64,000 nucleotides of DNA from Oscarella lobularis (GCF_947507565.1 NC_089184.1:124001-188000), one strand, 5' to 3'; shown: positions 1 to 11,141, counted from the stretch's first letter. Notes: generated by a model from the sequence alone, not told the origin. Numbers and translations: made by a program.

Positions 1-605
1 TCATTCAACGGCTCTCCCTCTTCGCTCAGAGCGCCAGTAACTCGTGGTATTCCAAATATGTTTGGAATGCTAACAGTGCCGATTTCGCCGAGCATCGCTC
101 TCAATTGCATCGCGGCGCGCATTCCGCCGTAGGGACCGGGCGAATAGCAGACAATCGCGCTCACTTTGAAAGCGTACGAAGAAAGGGGAAAATGATCGAT
201 TAGATTGCTCAGCGCCGGCGGAATGCTGTGATTGTATTCGCCCGAAACGACGACGATCGCGTCGCTGGCGACGAGCGCTTCGTTCGCGCGAACGAGACGC
301 TCGGGTAGCGTCGACCAATCTTTCACCATCATCATCGCTTGTTTTAGCACGGGAAGGTCTAATTCCCAAGGATCTGGGACGGGAAAGGGTACCTAGTTTA
401 TCTTTCTTTGGTTGCGCGATCGTGCTTTTGGAAGATTGCCTTTCTACGCCTCCGTTTTCTTACCGAATACGGTCACTTCGTGGTTCGTCTTTACGAGCGC
501 GTTCTGCACGAATTTTGCCACGCGAGAGCAGGCGCGCGGGTTGCGATTGCTTCCCAAGTACATGACGATCTTTAGAGCATCTTTCGCTGTCTCTTTCACT
601 GCCAT
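1..605 (-). CDS. NADPH-dependent FMN reductase family protein (partial, C-terminus off window)
   Basis: Flavodoxin-like oxidoreductase that would reduce FMN or quinone/chromate-type substrates with NADPH. Exon 1 (about 464-605) encodes MAVKETAKDALK followed by the phosphate-binding loop YLGSNRNPR. A short intron (374-463, donor gtaaga) joins it to exon 2 (1-373). Exon 2 carries the family motif GEYNHSIPPALSNLIDHFP and then YSPGPYGGMRA, both typical of the FMN-binding side of this family. The frame stays open to the window edge, so the last residues are missing. The start at 605 is the ATG just before the conserved strand; the frame is open further upstream but that part has no family similarity. 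It is divergent from EXOSC1 with 67 bp between start codons, so they probably share a promoter. The exact substrate cannot be told. Confidence 0.8.
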
Positions 606-672
606 TTCCCTTTTGTTCGTTCGTTCGTTCGCTATCCGGGGCGGGCTGTTAACGCGCGTGATCACTTCACAA
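606..672. promoter_or_regulatory. Bidirectional promoter, FMN reductase / EXOSC1
   Basis: Only 67 bp separate the two divergent start codons. Any core promoter and both 5' UTRs must lie here or overlap the neighbouring coding sequence. No TATA box was recognised; the segment contains repeated cgttcgttcg. Confidence 0.5.
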
Positions 673-1527
673 ATGGACGCCGTTCTTCCCGGAGAACGTC
701 TTGGAACGACGGAGGAGTTTACGTGCGGCAATGGAACGTACGAGAGAGATGGATACGTGTACTCAACGTTGGTTGGATTTCCTAAAAAGCGAGCTTCCGA
801 CGACGAGAAGAAAGTAAGGGAGTCTAATTAGATACAGAATAATGTTTGACTCCTCTAAACAGCCACCCGTTATTACAATCGTGAGCATAAAAAAGCAGAA
901 TGCAACAGTATTACCTGAAATCGGAATGGTGGTCACTTGCAAGGTCAAAAAATTCGACGGGGGAAAATTCAATTTTTCGTCATCGTCTTTATCAGGTTTC
1001 AAGTATCAACTACAGAATGGCAAAAGTAGCTATCTTAGGAGTCGAAGATCGGATCATAAAGGATACATTCCGAGGAACAATCAGGTATATAGAGTTATAG
1101 TCAAAGAAAAAATTTTTATAGAACACGTTTACCTTAGAAAGGAAGACGTCAGAGCGACAGAAAGAGATAAAGTCGAAATTCAGAAATCATTCAGACCAGG
1201 AGACATTGTCAGGGCGAAAGTGGTAATTAGAAAATGGGTTCAATTTCATTTTTGATTTGTAATTTCTCGTCAGATATCACTGGGAGACGCCCAGTCTCGT
1301 TCCTACTTTTTATCCACGGCGGAAAACAGTCTCGGAGTGATTGTTGCAGAAAGCGAGACTGGTAGAGAAGGAAATTCACTTTGCACGTGTTTCTCATCAC
1401 TATTTATACTTCCTCAGGCGTTCCCATGGTACCCATCAGTTGGTGCCAGATGCAATGTCCACAGACAAAGCTCAAAGAATATCGCAAAGTTGCCAAAGTG
1501 ACGTCATCATCGGAAATAAAGACCTAA
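673..1527 (+). CDS. EXOSC1: Exosome complex component CSL4
   Basis: Cap subunit of the RNA exosome, in nucleus and cytoplasm. Six exons fit by frame and similarity: 673-813, 863-943, 996-1084, 1138-1222, 1274-1361 and 1418-1527. The N-terminal domain has LPGERLGTTEEFTCGNGTY. The S1-type RNA-binding domain contains FRGTIRKEDVRATERDKVEI and SFRPGDIVRAKV, close to the animal proteins. The C-terminal region has VPMVPISWCQMQCPQTK, matching the conserved WCxMQCP end of CSL4. Introns are 49-56 bp. The start is the ATG before AVLPGERL. The stop is followed by two similar polyadenylation-type segments (see repeat at 1564-1680). Identification is strong. Confidence 0.92.
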
Positions 1528-1563
1528 AGCAGCAGATTATTTATCTAGCTCTAGTGACCTTAA

Positions 1564-1680
1564 CCTGCACGTGATGTAATAGGATAATAAATGCATTGAA
1601 CTCTTGACTAATTTGATAAATACCATACTTAAGCTGCACGTGATGTAATATTGTAATAAATGCATATTGAACTCGTTGAC
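1564..1680 (+). repeat. Two imperfect copies of a poly(A)-signal segment
   Basis: The segment ctgcacgtgatgtaat, followed by aataaatgcat and ttgaactc, occurs at about 1564-1604 and again at about 1633-1675. Each copy carries an AATAAA. It lies just downstream of EXOSC1, so it may provide two alternative 3' ends. Confidence 0.7.
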
Positions 1681-1829
1681 CCCCCAGTACCTCGCTTCTT
1701 CCGTGGTCCCGCGAACTCAATTGACCATGACGTCATACAGAAGCGGTACTTTCCATTTCAAAATAAATGGCCACACACGACCTACCGCAGCGCAGCGACT
1801 ATAATACACACTCGGAACAAAAAAGGGGA

Positions 1830-2690
1830 CTAGATACTCTCAATCTTATGCAAATATACGGCGGCGAATACGAGCGCAAGAACGACGATAAAAGAAAGAG
1901 CAAAGGCGCCAACGCTCAGAACGAACAGATCTATGGTTTCGATCCGCTGCCAAGAGTTCATTCTCACCGAATCGACGCAACCGACGTCGTAAAAAGCGTC
2001 GCTATGGGCGACGCGCGCACGATAGCCGCAGTCAATGGACTCTTGACGGCAACACGAGCGCGGCACACCGCAATAACCGCTACCGTCATCGCGACACGTG
2101 AAATTCACGTTCGCTTCCCAATCGTCGGGATTCTCGGCGCCACAGCATTCGTAGTCGCGCTGAACGACGTCCATCGAAGTCGAATGTTGAGTAATTCGAT
2201 TACGGAAGTCGATTAGCAACGATTGACGAATATCGTGGCGTATCGTCTGTCGATAGACGAGCGCTATAATGCCCGTGGCGATATGAGCGAGAAGGAGAAG
2301 TAAGAGAGCGGCGAGAACGAAAGCGAAGGCAAGGCGCGTCGCGTTGCGACGAAAAACGGCGACGAAGCCGGCGAATCCGACGACGAGACCGAAGCCACCT
2401 GTCGCCATTGCGATATAAGTTGGATCGATACTGTAGGTCAGATCTTCGCGAGCCGTTCTCGGAAGATGTTCTTCTAATGAGTTGAGATCGTTGCGCAGAA
2501 AACGACGTCGTGCGTAGAAGGACCAGGCGCCGATTCCTCCTAGAGCGCCGGCGGCGAGACAGAGGAGAAAGACGGACGCTAATCCGAAGCGACGAACGGT
2601 TCGTTTTTTTGCTGCTATCATTTCGACGACTGTTCGTTCGACGAATGATGATCGAGGGGGGGCGTCGACGTTTCGGCTCGTTTTCTGCAT
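1830..2690 (-). CDS. Tetraspanin family membrane protein
   Basis: Four-helix membrane protein of the tetraspanin superfamily. The first membrane segment (SVFLLCLAAGALGGIGAW) is followed by a small loop, then two closely spaced hydrophobic segments, then a large extracellular loop and a last membrane segment near the C-terminus. The loop has the diagnostic cysteines: DYECCGAENPDDW (CCG motif), then PRSCC, then a later Cys in DVGCVDS. The gene appears to be one exon. I chose the ATG at 2690 (MQKTSRN). The same frame is open upstream to an ATG at 2903, but that stretch looks unlike a tetraspanin N-terminus. It cannot be assigned to a named tetraspanin. Confidence 0.85.
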   Translation of the reverse strand: MQKTSRNVDAPPRSSFVERTVVEMIAAKKRTVRRFGLASVFLLCLAAGALGGIGAWSFYARRRFLRNDLNSLEEHLPRTAREDLTYSIDPTYIAMATGGFGLVVGFAGFVAVFRRNATRLAFAFVLAALLLLLLAHIATGIIALVYRQTIRHDIRQSLLIDFRNRITQHSTSMDVVQRDYECCGAENPDDWEANVNFTCRDDGSGYCGVPRSCCRQESIDCGYRARVAHSDAFYDVGCVDSVRMNSWQRIETIDLFVLSVGAFALSFIVVLALVFAAVYLHKIESI

Positions 2691-2893
2691 CACGTTGACG
2701 GCGTGCGATGGCGTGGGTTGACTTTTCGGACTTTGAGACGATCGCAGACGAGAGCGAACGAAAAGGACGACGCCCAAAGGTCGAAGGAAGTGTTGAAGAT
2801 ACCCAAGTGAGAGACTAAGTGCTGAGAGTGCGCATTCCCGGAAGTTCACGAGGGCGGAAATGAGATGACTGCCTAGGGAAACCCTATGGACTA

Positions 2894-3043
2894 AACCTCC
2901 CATGATGCCGTAGCGATGACGTGCTCCTTCTTTTCCTTGGCGAACGTCGCCGCATCATCGCTTTGCAACAAGAGCATGAGATAATCCGCGCTCAGGTGTT
3001 CGCCAACGAATGTTTGCTTATGATAATCGAGTGAACTAGTCAT
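2894..3043 (-). CDS. Hypothetical small protein, uncertain
   Basis: An ATG-started frame of about 50 codons (starts MTSSLDYHKQTFVGEH, ends ATASWEV) lies between the tetraspanin and the actin-like gene. It has an acidic/lysine-rich composition plausible for a cytosolic peptide, or it could be a 5' exon of the tetraspanin. A competing plus-strand frame starts at 3042, with its ATG overlapping this one in a CATG. I do not recognise either. At most one is likely to be real. Confidence 0.25.
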
Positions 3044-3195
3044 GACACGAGTCGAACGTTTGGAGCAGTTAGCATTCGAAACAATGCGCGCGATCGACAA
3101 TTACGATAAGCAAATCGACGTGAAAACGCGACAAACACTTCCGGGTAGCATAACGCGCTCTAAACGAAGAGCGAACGTCACATAACAAAAGCGAG

Positions 3196-4386
3196 ATGGC
3201 AATCGTGATTGACCTCGGAAGCGGCTCATGTAAAGCCGGCTTCAACGTCGATGAGCTCCCATCGCAAATTTTTCCAAGCGCTATCGGCAGTTACAGGCAC
3301 GTAAGCAAAAAGGAGGGCGTTTACGTCGGTCGAAGAGCCGAAGCGCGAATGGCAAAGCCCGTGCACTTGCACTACGATCGACCAATCGTAAACGGGTGCG
3401 TCGAAAACTGGGACGGCGTCGAGGCTCTCGTTCGGCACGCGTTCGAGGTCCTCGACGACGTTGCTCCGGACGAACACGCCGTATGCGTGACGAACTTTCG
3501 CAACGTCGAATCGTCCGGCACGAGCGACGAGAAAATGGCTGAGGTACTGCGCGATTGAATGGACCTATACCACGCCCACTTGCAGTTAGCCCCGCCCTCT
3601 TTCTCCTCTTAGATTCTCTTTGAAACTTTTCACGCTCCGGCTGTTTATATGCCGCCTAATTCTGCAGTGCTCGTTCTCTACGCACTCGGAAAAACGGAGG
3701 GTTTAGTTATGGAATTAGGTCACGGGATCAACGTCGTGACGGCGCTCTACGAAGGCTGTCAAATAGCGCGCGCTACGTCGAACGTAGCCGGAGGCGAAGT
3801 GACCGAATTTCTCGCTCACTTACTCAATCTCAAAAGCCATTCATTTTACACGTCACATGATTTGGAATCAATACGACTCCTAAAGGAATTACACGCAGGC
3901 GTTTCGGCAAACATCCAAGAGGACGCAACCCTATTGGCCAACGCGGAAAACCAACCCGTATATACGTTCCCGGATACCGGCAAAACGATCCAATTAGGCG
4001 ACGAATTATTCAAGTGCACGGAAATTCTTTTCGAGCCACATGGCTACGGGACATTCGGTCACGACATGAAGGGAATTCACGAAATGGCAATCGACTGCAT
4101 TCGCGGCCAGCCAACACAAGAAATCCATGATGTATTATCAAGCAATATTGTTCTCACCGGGGGCACGTCACTTTTACCTGGACTCAAGCAGCGTCTCGAA
4201 GCCGACGTTCTACCTAAAGTCGCCGCGTTTTCCGGCACGAGCGTCATTGCTGATGAGCGTCGCGCTCACTTGGCGTGGCGCGGCGCCGCCATGTACGCGT
4301 CCAAGGACGAGTTCGTGAATGTGTGCGCTACGAAACAGGATTACGACGACGAGGGTGCCGTCTGCATTAGAAAAAAATGTAAGTGA
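3196..4386 (+). CDS. Divergent actin-like protein
   Basis: Actin-fold protein of 373 residues, the usual actin length. Two exons: 3196-3543 and 3613-4386, joined by a 69-bp intron (gtactg...ttag). The phosphate-1 loop reads DLGSGSCKAGF (actin DNGSG.CKAGF). A region like LFETFHAPAVYM matches actin's FETFNxPA-YV. The second phosphate loop is degenerate (ELGHGINVV instead of DSGDGVTH), while the adenosine motif GGTSLLPG is kept. The C-terminus is extended and basic (CIRKKCK) instead of KCF. Conserved polymer-contact stretches are poorly kept, so this is probably an actin-related protein or lineage-specific paralogue rather than a filament-forming actin. Confidence 0.8.
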
Positions 4387-4480
4387 AAAATTGAAAAACA
4401 CCTTTTTTTTTCTTCTGCTTCATTTCTACTGCGTTTTTACATCTTGAAATATTTGAATATCTAGTAGAAGGAGAAGTATC

Positions 4481-4660
4481 GTATTTCCCCATAAAATAAT
4501 CAAAATTTTAATCGTATTTTTCATAAAATAATTAAAATCTTAATCGAATAATCAGAATTTTAATTGTATTTCCCCATAAAATAATCAGAATTTTAATTGT
4601 ATTTCCCCATAAAATAATCAAAATTTTAATCGTATTTCCCCATAAAATAATCAAAATTTA
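4481..4660. repeat. AT-rich 33-bp tandem repeat overlapping the TRAF7 3' end
   Basis: About five imperfect copies of a unit beginning gtatttccccataaaataat. The last copy contains the TRAF7 stop codon (4651-4653) and the rest would lie in its 3' UTR. One copy is truncated. Confidence 0.85.
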
Positions 4661-7206
4661 GCTAAGTCTTTTATTACCTTGATTTCGTGGTCTTCCGACG
4701 CGCTGAGTAAATGATCTTCATGAATCGTCACGGAATTCACCCCGGCTTCATGCCGCTTTAAAACTTGTATAGGCAGCATATTTTCCAAATTCCATACCTT
4801 TTAGAAGAAGAGAAGAATAAATAAATAAATAATAAATCACGTGGTATACATTTAACCTGAACTGTAGCATCAAGTGAGCTAGAAAAAAGAAAGCGACCTG
4901 ACAAGGACACAGCCAAATCAGTAACAGAGCTGATGTGTCCAAAAAGCGCTTTAACATGTTGCTGCTTATTGATATCATAAATATGAATATTTTGATTATA
5001 TGTTCCTATAGTACACACAAGAATCTCTCACTTATTAGCCTCAATTGTATCTATCTTTAACCTGCTATGAGATATTGTCTCGTCACAACTAAGGAATATA
5101 TAGATCCTTGAGAAAGATCCAGTTTCCCGCATAAGCTAAAGTCTCCGTGAGCCAGCCACGTGTGTATCGTATTATGAGCTCCACTGTAAACTTTTTCCTA
5201 TGTATACTTTCATAATAAATAAATAAATAAATAATTAATTAATAGAACCCACGTTCTGTTCGTCGACAGCCAAGGCTCGGACCCAATGATTGAGCCCCTC
5301 TAGGGTTCGCAAATGATCCAAAGTGAGAGCATTCCACACTTTGATTTCAGCCAATGACGCGCTGAATAAATACTTTCCTACAACGGCTAACGAACTAACA
5401 ATATTCTTATGCGCTTTCTACAGAAAAAATAAATAAATAAATAAATAAATAAATGACATGATTACCTCAATAGTTTTCTTAATTTCCAAACTATCTTCTC
5501 CCCACACTGCGATATTCGTATCAGCACCAGCACTGTAGACACGCCCATTTCCAATCACCAACGCCTGAACCTACATTCATAAATAAATTAAATATTTATT
5601 TATTTATTTATTTAATTCCTTCTTACAGTGTCCCTGTGAAATTTCAGGGTTTCTATACAACCTCTTTTTAAATCCCCTACATCCCAAACTTTGACCATTC
5701 CATCGCGACTTCCGCTATAGAGACGTCCTTTATTGGCTGCGAGACGGAAAACACCACCATTATGACCTCTACAAGAGAACCAATCTTATAAAAGGAGTCA
5801 TCTTCTTATTTTTACTTACCTAAACGTTCCAATGCATTTAAAAGTAAAAGGCATTGTCCACGATTCGATTTTAAGTGTAGGGGGCGTTGGCTGCGCTATA
5901 TTTCCACTCGAATGCGTTGTAACGGCGTCGGAAACGTGGAAATGCGACGGAAGTGCGGACGTAAGCGATGACGATCGTTTATGCTGCTGACGTAGCGAAA
6001 TAATCGGAGCTACAAAAAGATAAATAGCAATTCAATTATAGTATTTTTAATTTTTACATCTGTGATTTGTAACGGCAATTATTTGAGTTTGATTATCGAT
6101 TTCCTTCAACTGACGCCTAAGGACCTCTTCGCGAAGAGATCCAATGAGACTAGAGGTCAAAAAAGAGCGCGAATAGAGGACGGAAACAAGTCTGGAATCT
6201 CTACTTTTCATAGTGTTCCATTTTGGCGTGTATTTCGCTCACACTACTCTCCAACACAGTCATCTGTTCAACAAGCAATTGCATGTTTCTTCTGAGTTCT
6301 TCATTGACTTTGCGTAGCTGAGAAATCTGCGTAGCAAATTCTTAAGAATATGGGAAAAATTTAAGTTGGAACTATGTATCACTTCGCTACTCTGAGAGGC
6401 GTGAATAAATGCAATTCCACGAAAACCACAAATCGCTTTATGATTTTCAATCTCATCGCTTCCCCCACGAAAATCGCATCCTTAATAATCAAAAAATTAA
6501 TTAATAAAAAATCGCATCCTTAATAATCAAAAAATAATTAATAAAAAATCGCATCCTTAATAATCAAAAATTTATTAATAAAAAATCGCATCCTTAATAA
6601 TCAAAAAATTTATTAATAAAAAATCGCATCCTTAATAATCAAAAAATTACTTAATGAATTAAAAATAAATAATCATACCTGAAGTGCTATACGGGCATCG
6701 AACGCGTCGACATTGGGCCACGTGTTCGTCGATATCGCGTCGACGAATGAATCCGCATAAGGCCACGCCCCCAAGTGGACAGGGAACGAAAGCGTGAGGA
6801 CAAACGCTCTCGTGCTCGTCTCGTCGACCGAATCGAACCGTTTCGCAACATCCTTCGTCGTCTACGACGAAATTCGAGTCCGATTCGGAGCGTTTTAGTC
6901 CGTAACGGCAATAGATCGCGAGTTCTTCGATTTGGGACTGAATTGCACGATTGACGACGAGATCGACCGGCTGCGACGATGATTTCGACATGAGAGAGTG
7001 GTAGGTGCACGTAAGCGTTACTTTCGCTGTACTTTGTGCGCTATTTCGTCGACTGGACAGCGAGACGACGAAACGACGCATCGCCGGCAGAACGTGTGTC
7101 CACACTGCACCGAGATGACGGGCTCGGTGAATATTTGACGGCAGATTGGGCAGGCGAGCGATTGCGACGGCGGATCGACGAATTTTGTTGGGACTTCCTC
7201 CTCCAT
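4651..7206 (-). CDS. TRAF7: E3 ubiquitin ligase TRAF7
   Basis: RING-type ubiquitin ligase acting in MEKK3/stress signalling. Exon 1 (7033-7206) encodes the RING: CPICRQIF...CGHTFCRRC...CPVD. Exon 2 (6679-6970) encodes VVNRAIQSQIEELAIYCRYG and TRAF-type zinc fingers. Exon 3 (about 6391-6480) completes the finger (GCDFRGGSDEIENHKAICGF). Exons near 6200-6340 and 6070-6170 are coiled coil. From about 6010 down to the stop there are WD40 repeats, e.g. GHNGGVFRLAANKGRLYSGS, AEIKVWNALTLDHLRTLEGL and GTYNQNIHIYDINKQ, ending EDHEIKV. Domain order is exactly that of TRAF7. Two tandem repeats lie at intron 2/exon 3 and at the stop. The start at 7206 gives the RING directly; an ATG at 7320 in frame would run antisense into the PANTS-like gene and is less likely. 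Confidence 0.92.
6471..6660. repeat. ~36-bp tandem repeat spanning a TRAF7 3' splice site
   Basis: Five copies of aaaatcgcatccttaataat followed by AT-rich spacer. On the minus strand each copy reads attattaag/GATGCGATTTT, the intron-2 acceptor and first bases of exon 3. Only the exon-proximal copy (ending at 6480) continues into coding sequence. Confidence 0.9.
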
Positions 7207-7239
7207 GATCGAAGACCCCGCGCGCGTTAGCCGTTCGAA
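7207..7239. promoter_or_regulatory. Bidirectional promoter, TRAF7 / PANTS-like
   Basis: 33 bp between divergent start codons. The true transcription starts probably lie inside this gap or within opposite coding sequence. Confidence 0.45.
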
Positions 7240-7524
7240 ATGTCCGAGTTTCCGATGCCGCGTTGCCTGGATTTCATGAACGCGTGGAGAAAATGCGCGT
7301 CGTCGACGTACCAGTTTCATCACTACTACATCTACGGCGAATTCAAGTCGTGCGCCGTTCACAAGCGAAATTTGACGAATTGCGTCAAATGGAAAGCGAC
7401 AAAGTCCGAAAAGGCGCTGAAGCAGATGCAAGACGATTACGAATATCAAGAGAACGAGTCGAAGCGGCGAAAAATCAATGACACGTGGGAAAAACGAACA
7501 TCTCCCCCTGAAAACTGGAATTAA
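7240..7524 (+). CDS. C22orf39/PANTS-like small cysteine protein
   Basis: 94-residue single-exon protein. The pattern CLDFMNAWRKC...HHYYIYGEFKSCAVHKRNLTNC matches the UPF0545/C22orf39 family (synaptic plasticity regulator PANTS in vertebrates), whose members have a twin-cysteine arrangement and a YY.YG-x-SC core. The C-terminus is charged (ENESKRRKINDTWEKR). It starts 33 bp from the divergent TRAF7 ATG. Function outside vertebrate neurons is not established. Confidence 0.75.
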   Translation: MSEFPMPRCLDFMNAWRKCASSTYQFHHYYIYGEFKSCAVHKRNLTNCVKWKATKSEKALKQMQDDYEYQENESKRRKINDTWEKRTSPPENWN

Positions 7525-7756
7525 ATATATTCATTTTTTTACGATATAAAATTTTCTCTGTACGTTGTCTTGTCGACCTATGATGAAACCATGGAATAAA
7601 AGTATTGCTTAAAGCTCTCTTACTTTTATTACTGGAACCAAAATTGTGTCATTAGCGTGAGTAGAAGTCACAATTGATCCAACTTTATGCATATTCTGAC
7701 AAAATACCTGCAACAATATTCTCTAATAATAATAATAATAAGTCAAAGATGCCTGT

Positions 7757-8181
7757 CTATTCTACTTGTCCTTTTCGAACTTGCACTCCGTGCCAATGCT
7801 TGTCTGTCAAAACAGACCGAGAAAGCCAGAGTTCTTCATTTCTCAACGAGAAATCCTGTCCGAAATCAGAATCAAGTTGAAATACATATTTTTTTTGGAG
7901 AATCTACTTCGTCTTTGCAGAGTAAGTGGAGGCATTTTTTGCAGCGTAATCCGCGATGTTTTCTCTCGGCTTTTGCCTCTATTCCTTCGTCTGGCAAGGA
8001 TACTGTATAGATTTTTGGTTTTTCGTCTTCGCTGACATCGTCGCGTCTACTCGCCTCAGCTTGACGTTTCCGCTGAAAAACAAATCAGAATGGCACAGCC
8101 TAAACCAGAGTTTACTTTTCTATTCAACTTCTTTCTCAAACGACGCTTATCTTCGCGAGAAAGTACTTCTGCTTCTGACAT
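7757..8181 (-). CDS. Small basic protein with CxxC pair, not recognised
   Basis: Three exons fit in phase 0: 8116-8181, 7908-8072 and 7757-7855, giving about 109 residues. It starts MSEAEVLSREDKRRLRKKLN, a strongly basic helix. The middle has KPKIYTVSLPDEG and then RGLRCKKCLHLLC, which could be half of a zinc ribbon. The end has WLSRSVLTDKHWHGVQVRKG. I do not recognise the family. The basic N-terminus and CxxC suggest a nucleolar or nucleic-acid role, but that is only inference. It is divergent from COX17 with 28 bp between starts, the shortest gap in the window. Confidence 0.55.
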
Positions 8182-8209
8182 AGCGTACGCTAACTTCGCT
8201 GAAGTCAAT

Positions 8210-8471
8210 ATGAACGGTGGCGTAACTGATCGTGATCGTGGACAAGAGAAGAAACTTAAACCCTGCTGTGCTTGTCCTGAAACAAAAAAATTGCGTGATG
8301 AATGGTGAGTTAGTTATTATTCTGATGCCTTCAGTAAATTCGCTTTTGTACTGTACAGTCTCACTGACATCATCTTTCTGTTCTAGCATTGTAGAGCGTG
8401 GTGAAGAGAACTGCAAAAGTCTCATTGAGGCGCACAAGGAATGTCTACGAAAACTGGGATTCGATGTCTGA
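8210..8471 (+). CDS. COX17: Cytochrome c oxidase copper chaperone COX17
   Basis: Mitochondrial intermembrane-space copper chaperone delivering Cu(I) to SCO1/COX11. Two exons, 8210-8304 and 8387-8471, give 59 residues, close to the usual 60-odd. [16 protein letters not shown] has the copper-binding CC, and the twin CX9C arrangement continues with ERGEENC...[14 protein letters not shown]. The codon for a conserved Cys is split across the intron (TG/C). The frame is open upstream to 8090, but ATG 8210 fits the family length. Confidence 0.93.
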
Positions 8472-8582
8472 ATGAACAATAATTCTGTGTGCTTGAGCAG
8501 TTAGAACTCAGTCGAGAACGCGTATTGTTTGAAAAAGGATATAAAATAAAACGAAAAGAAAAAAAAACAAAGAGAAAAAATT

Positions 8583-8654
8583 TAGCAGAGGTAGGTTTCG
8601 ATCCTACGACCTTTGGGTTATGGGCCCAACGCGCTACCCCTGCGCTACTCTGCT
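8583..8654 (-). tRNA. Initiator tRNA-Met (CAT)
   Basis: Seventy-two bases forming a cloverleaf on the minus strand. The acceptor starts AGCAGAG and pairs with CTCTGCT, then discriminator A. The anticodon stem is TTGGG/CCCAA around loop CCCATAA, so the anticodon is CAT. The T loop reads GATCGAAAC, the eukaryotic initiator signature, with A1:U72 pairing. A run of T follows as Pol III terminator. No intron. Confidence 0.95.
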
Positions 8655-8792
8655 TACGATAAACGGCGAAGGAGTTTATTGAAATTTATAGTCGAAACAA
8701 TCGCAACGAGCAGTTTATCGTACACTCTCGCTAAAAACAGACATTCGCATAGCATCAGAAAGCTCGATTTCACTTAGATTTTATTAAAACAC

Positions 8793-10161
<1,369 letters not shown>

Positions 10162-10195
10162 GCTGTCCGGTGCCCTAGCGCACGCTAAGTCCGCA

Positions 10196-11075
10196 ATGCA
10201 AGCTAGCGAGAAGAAACGGCATTTCGAGCTTACGCGGTTCATTTTCGAAGCAGGTACCTATCTCTGTGGCTGTCTGATTGTCTAACGCATACAATGGGCC
10301 TCAGCACAAATGCTCAAACTGTCCAGCGTCTGCACATCGACAGCGACGACTCTCTACCATCGATTCTTCGACGCCCAAAGCCTCAACGAATACAATCCAC
10401 ACGTAGTTGCATTTCCAACTAAAGAACAGGGGGGTTACTATGGTTACTCTAGCTGGTTGCCGCCGCCTGTTTATATCTCGCATCGAAAATTGACGAATTG
10501 CCACGCAAAGTTCGCGATATCGTCAATGTGAGCTACCGGTACGAAAATGAAAAAAAATTCAATTTTTTGAAAATTCCGTTAGATGTCTTCATAAGAAGGA
10601 ACCGCCCCTAGACGTCAGCGATCGATATTGGAAATTGAGAGATAGTCTCGTCACGTGCGAGTTTGTTGTTCTTCGAGCGTTGGGCTTCCGGGTGGCAGTA
10701 GACAATCCACATCAAGTAGGAGACCCGAGATATAGGAACGAACATATATATATATATATTCTCTATTAGTATTTGCTTCACTATTTGAAACTCTTGTCTG
10801 ATTGGTTAAATTGCGATGTATGGAAATCGACGTCACTTCCGGCATTGTGTTGGACTCTTCTCAACGACTCGTGTCACACGCAACTTTGCCTACAATACAC
10901 AGGCGAAGAGGTGGCCGTTGGAATTTTATACATGGGATTGCATTGTTGTCGAATCGAAATTCCATTCACAGACGGTCGTCGAGCCTGGTGGAAAGTCCTC
11001 TGCCGCTCATGTGACCTCGAAACAATTCAAAAAATCGGACAAAAACTAATAGACTTCTACGATAGCGATGAATAA
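10196..11075 (+). CDS. CCNQ: Cyclin Q (CDK10 partner)
   Basis: Cyclin that activates CDK10. Five exons: the first starts at 10196 (MQASEKKRHFELTRFIFEA). The next encode TTLYHRFFDAQSLNEYNP, then LYLASKIDELPRKVRDIVNV (cyclin-box core KxxE-like), then YWKLRDSLVTCEFVVLRALG. The last exon begins YLLHYLKLLSDWLNC and ends at 11075 with WWKVL...IGQKLIDFYDSDE. This matches FAM58A/cyclin Q throughout. Introns are 40-80 bp; one carries a (ta)n stretch. It shares a 34-bp divergent spacer with PGGT1B. Confidence 0.9.
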
Positions 11076-11141
11076 CTATAGATCTATATATTAGACACGC
11101 CCACGCAGGACCGGTTAGCTCTGGTTTGAGGTTTGAGCAGC

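Noticed and set aside
5215-5445. (aaat)n runs in TRAF7 introns and (ta)n, (aatt)n runs elsewhere as functional elements
   Set aside because: Simple-sequence intron filler seen throughout the window.
4481-6660. AT-rich tandem repeats as CRISPR or origin iterons
   Set aside because: Eukaryotic context, no spacers, and units overlap exon edges of TRAF7.
7207-7320. N-terminal extension of TRAF7 from the in-frame ATG at 7320
   Set aside because: It runs antisense through the conserved part of the PANTS-like gene and lacks similarity to TRAF7.
8090-8209. In-frame upstream extension of COX17
   Set aside because: It would add 40 residues unlike any COX17 and would overlap the divergent gene; ATG 8210 fits the family length.
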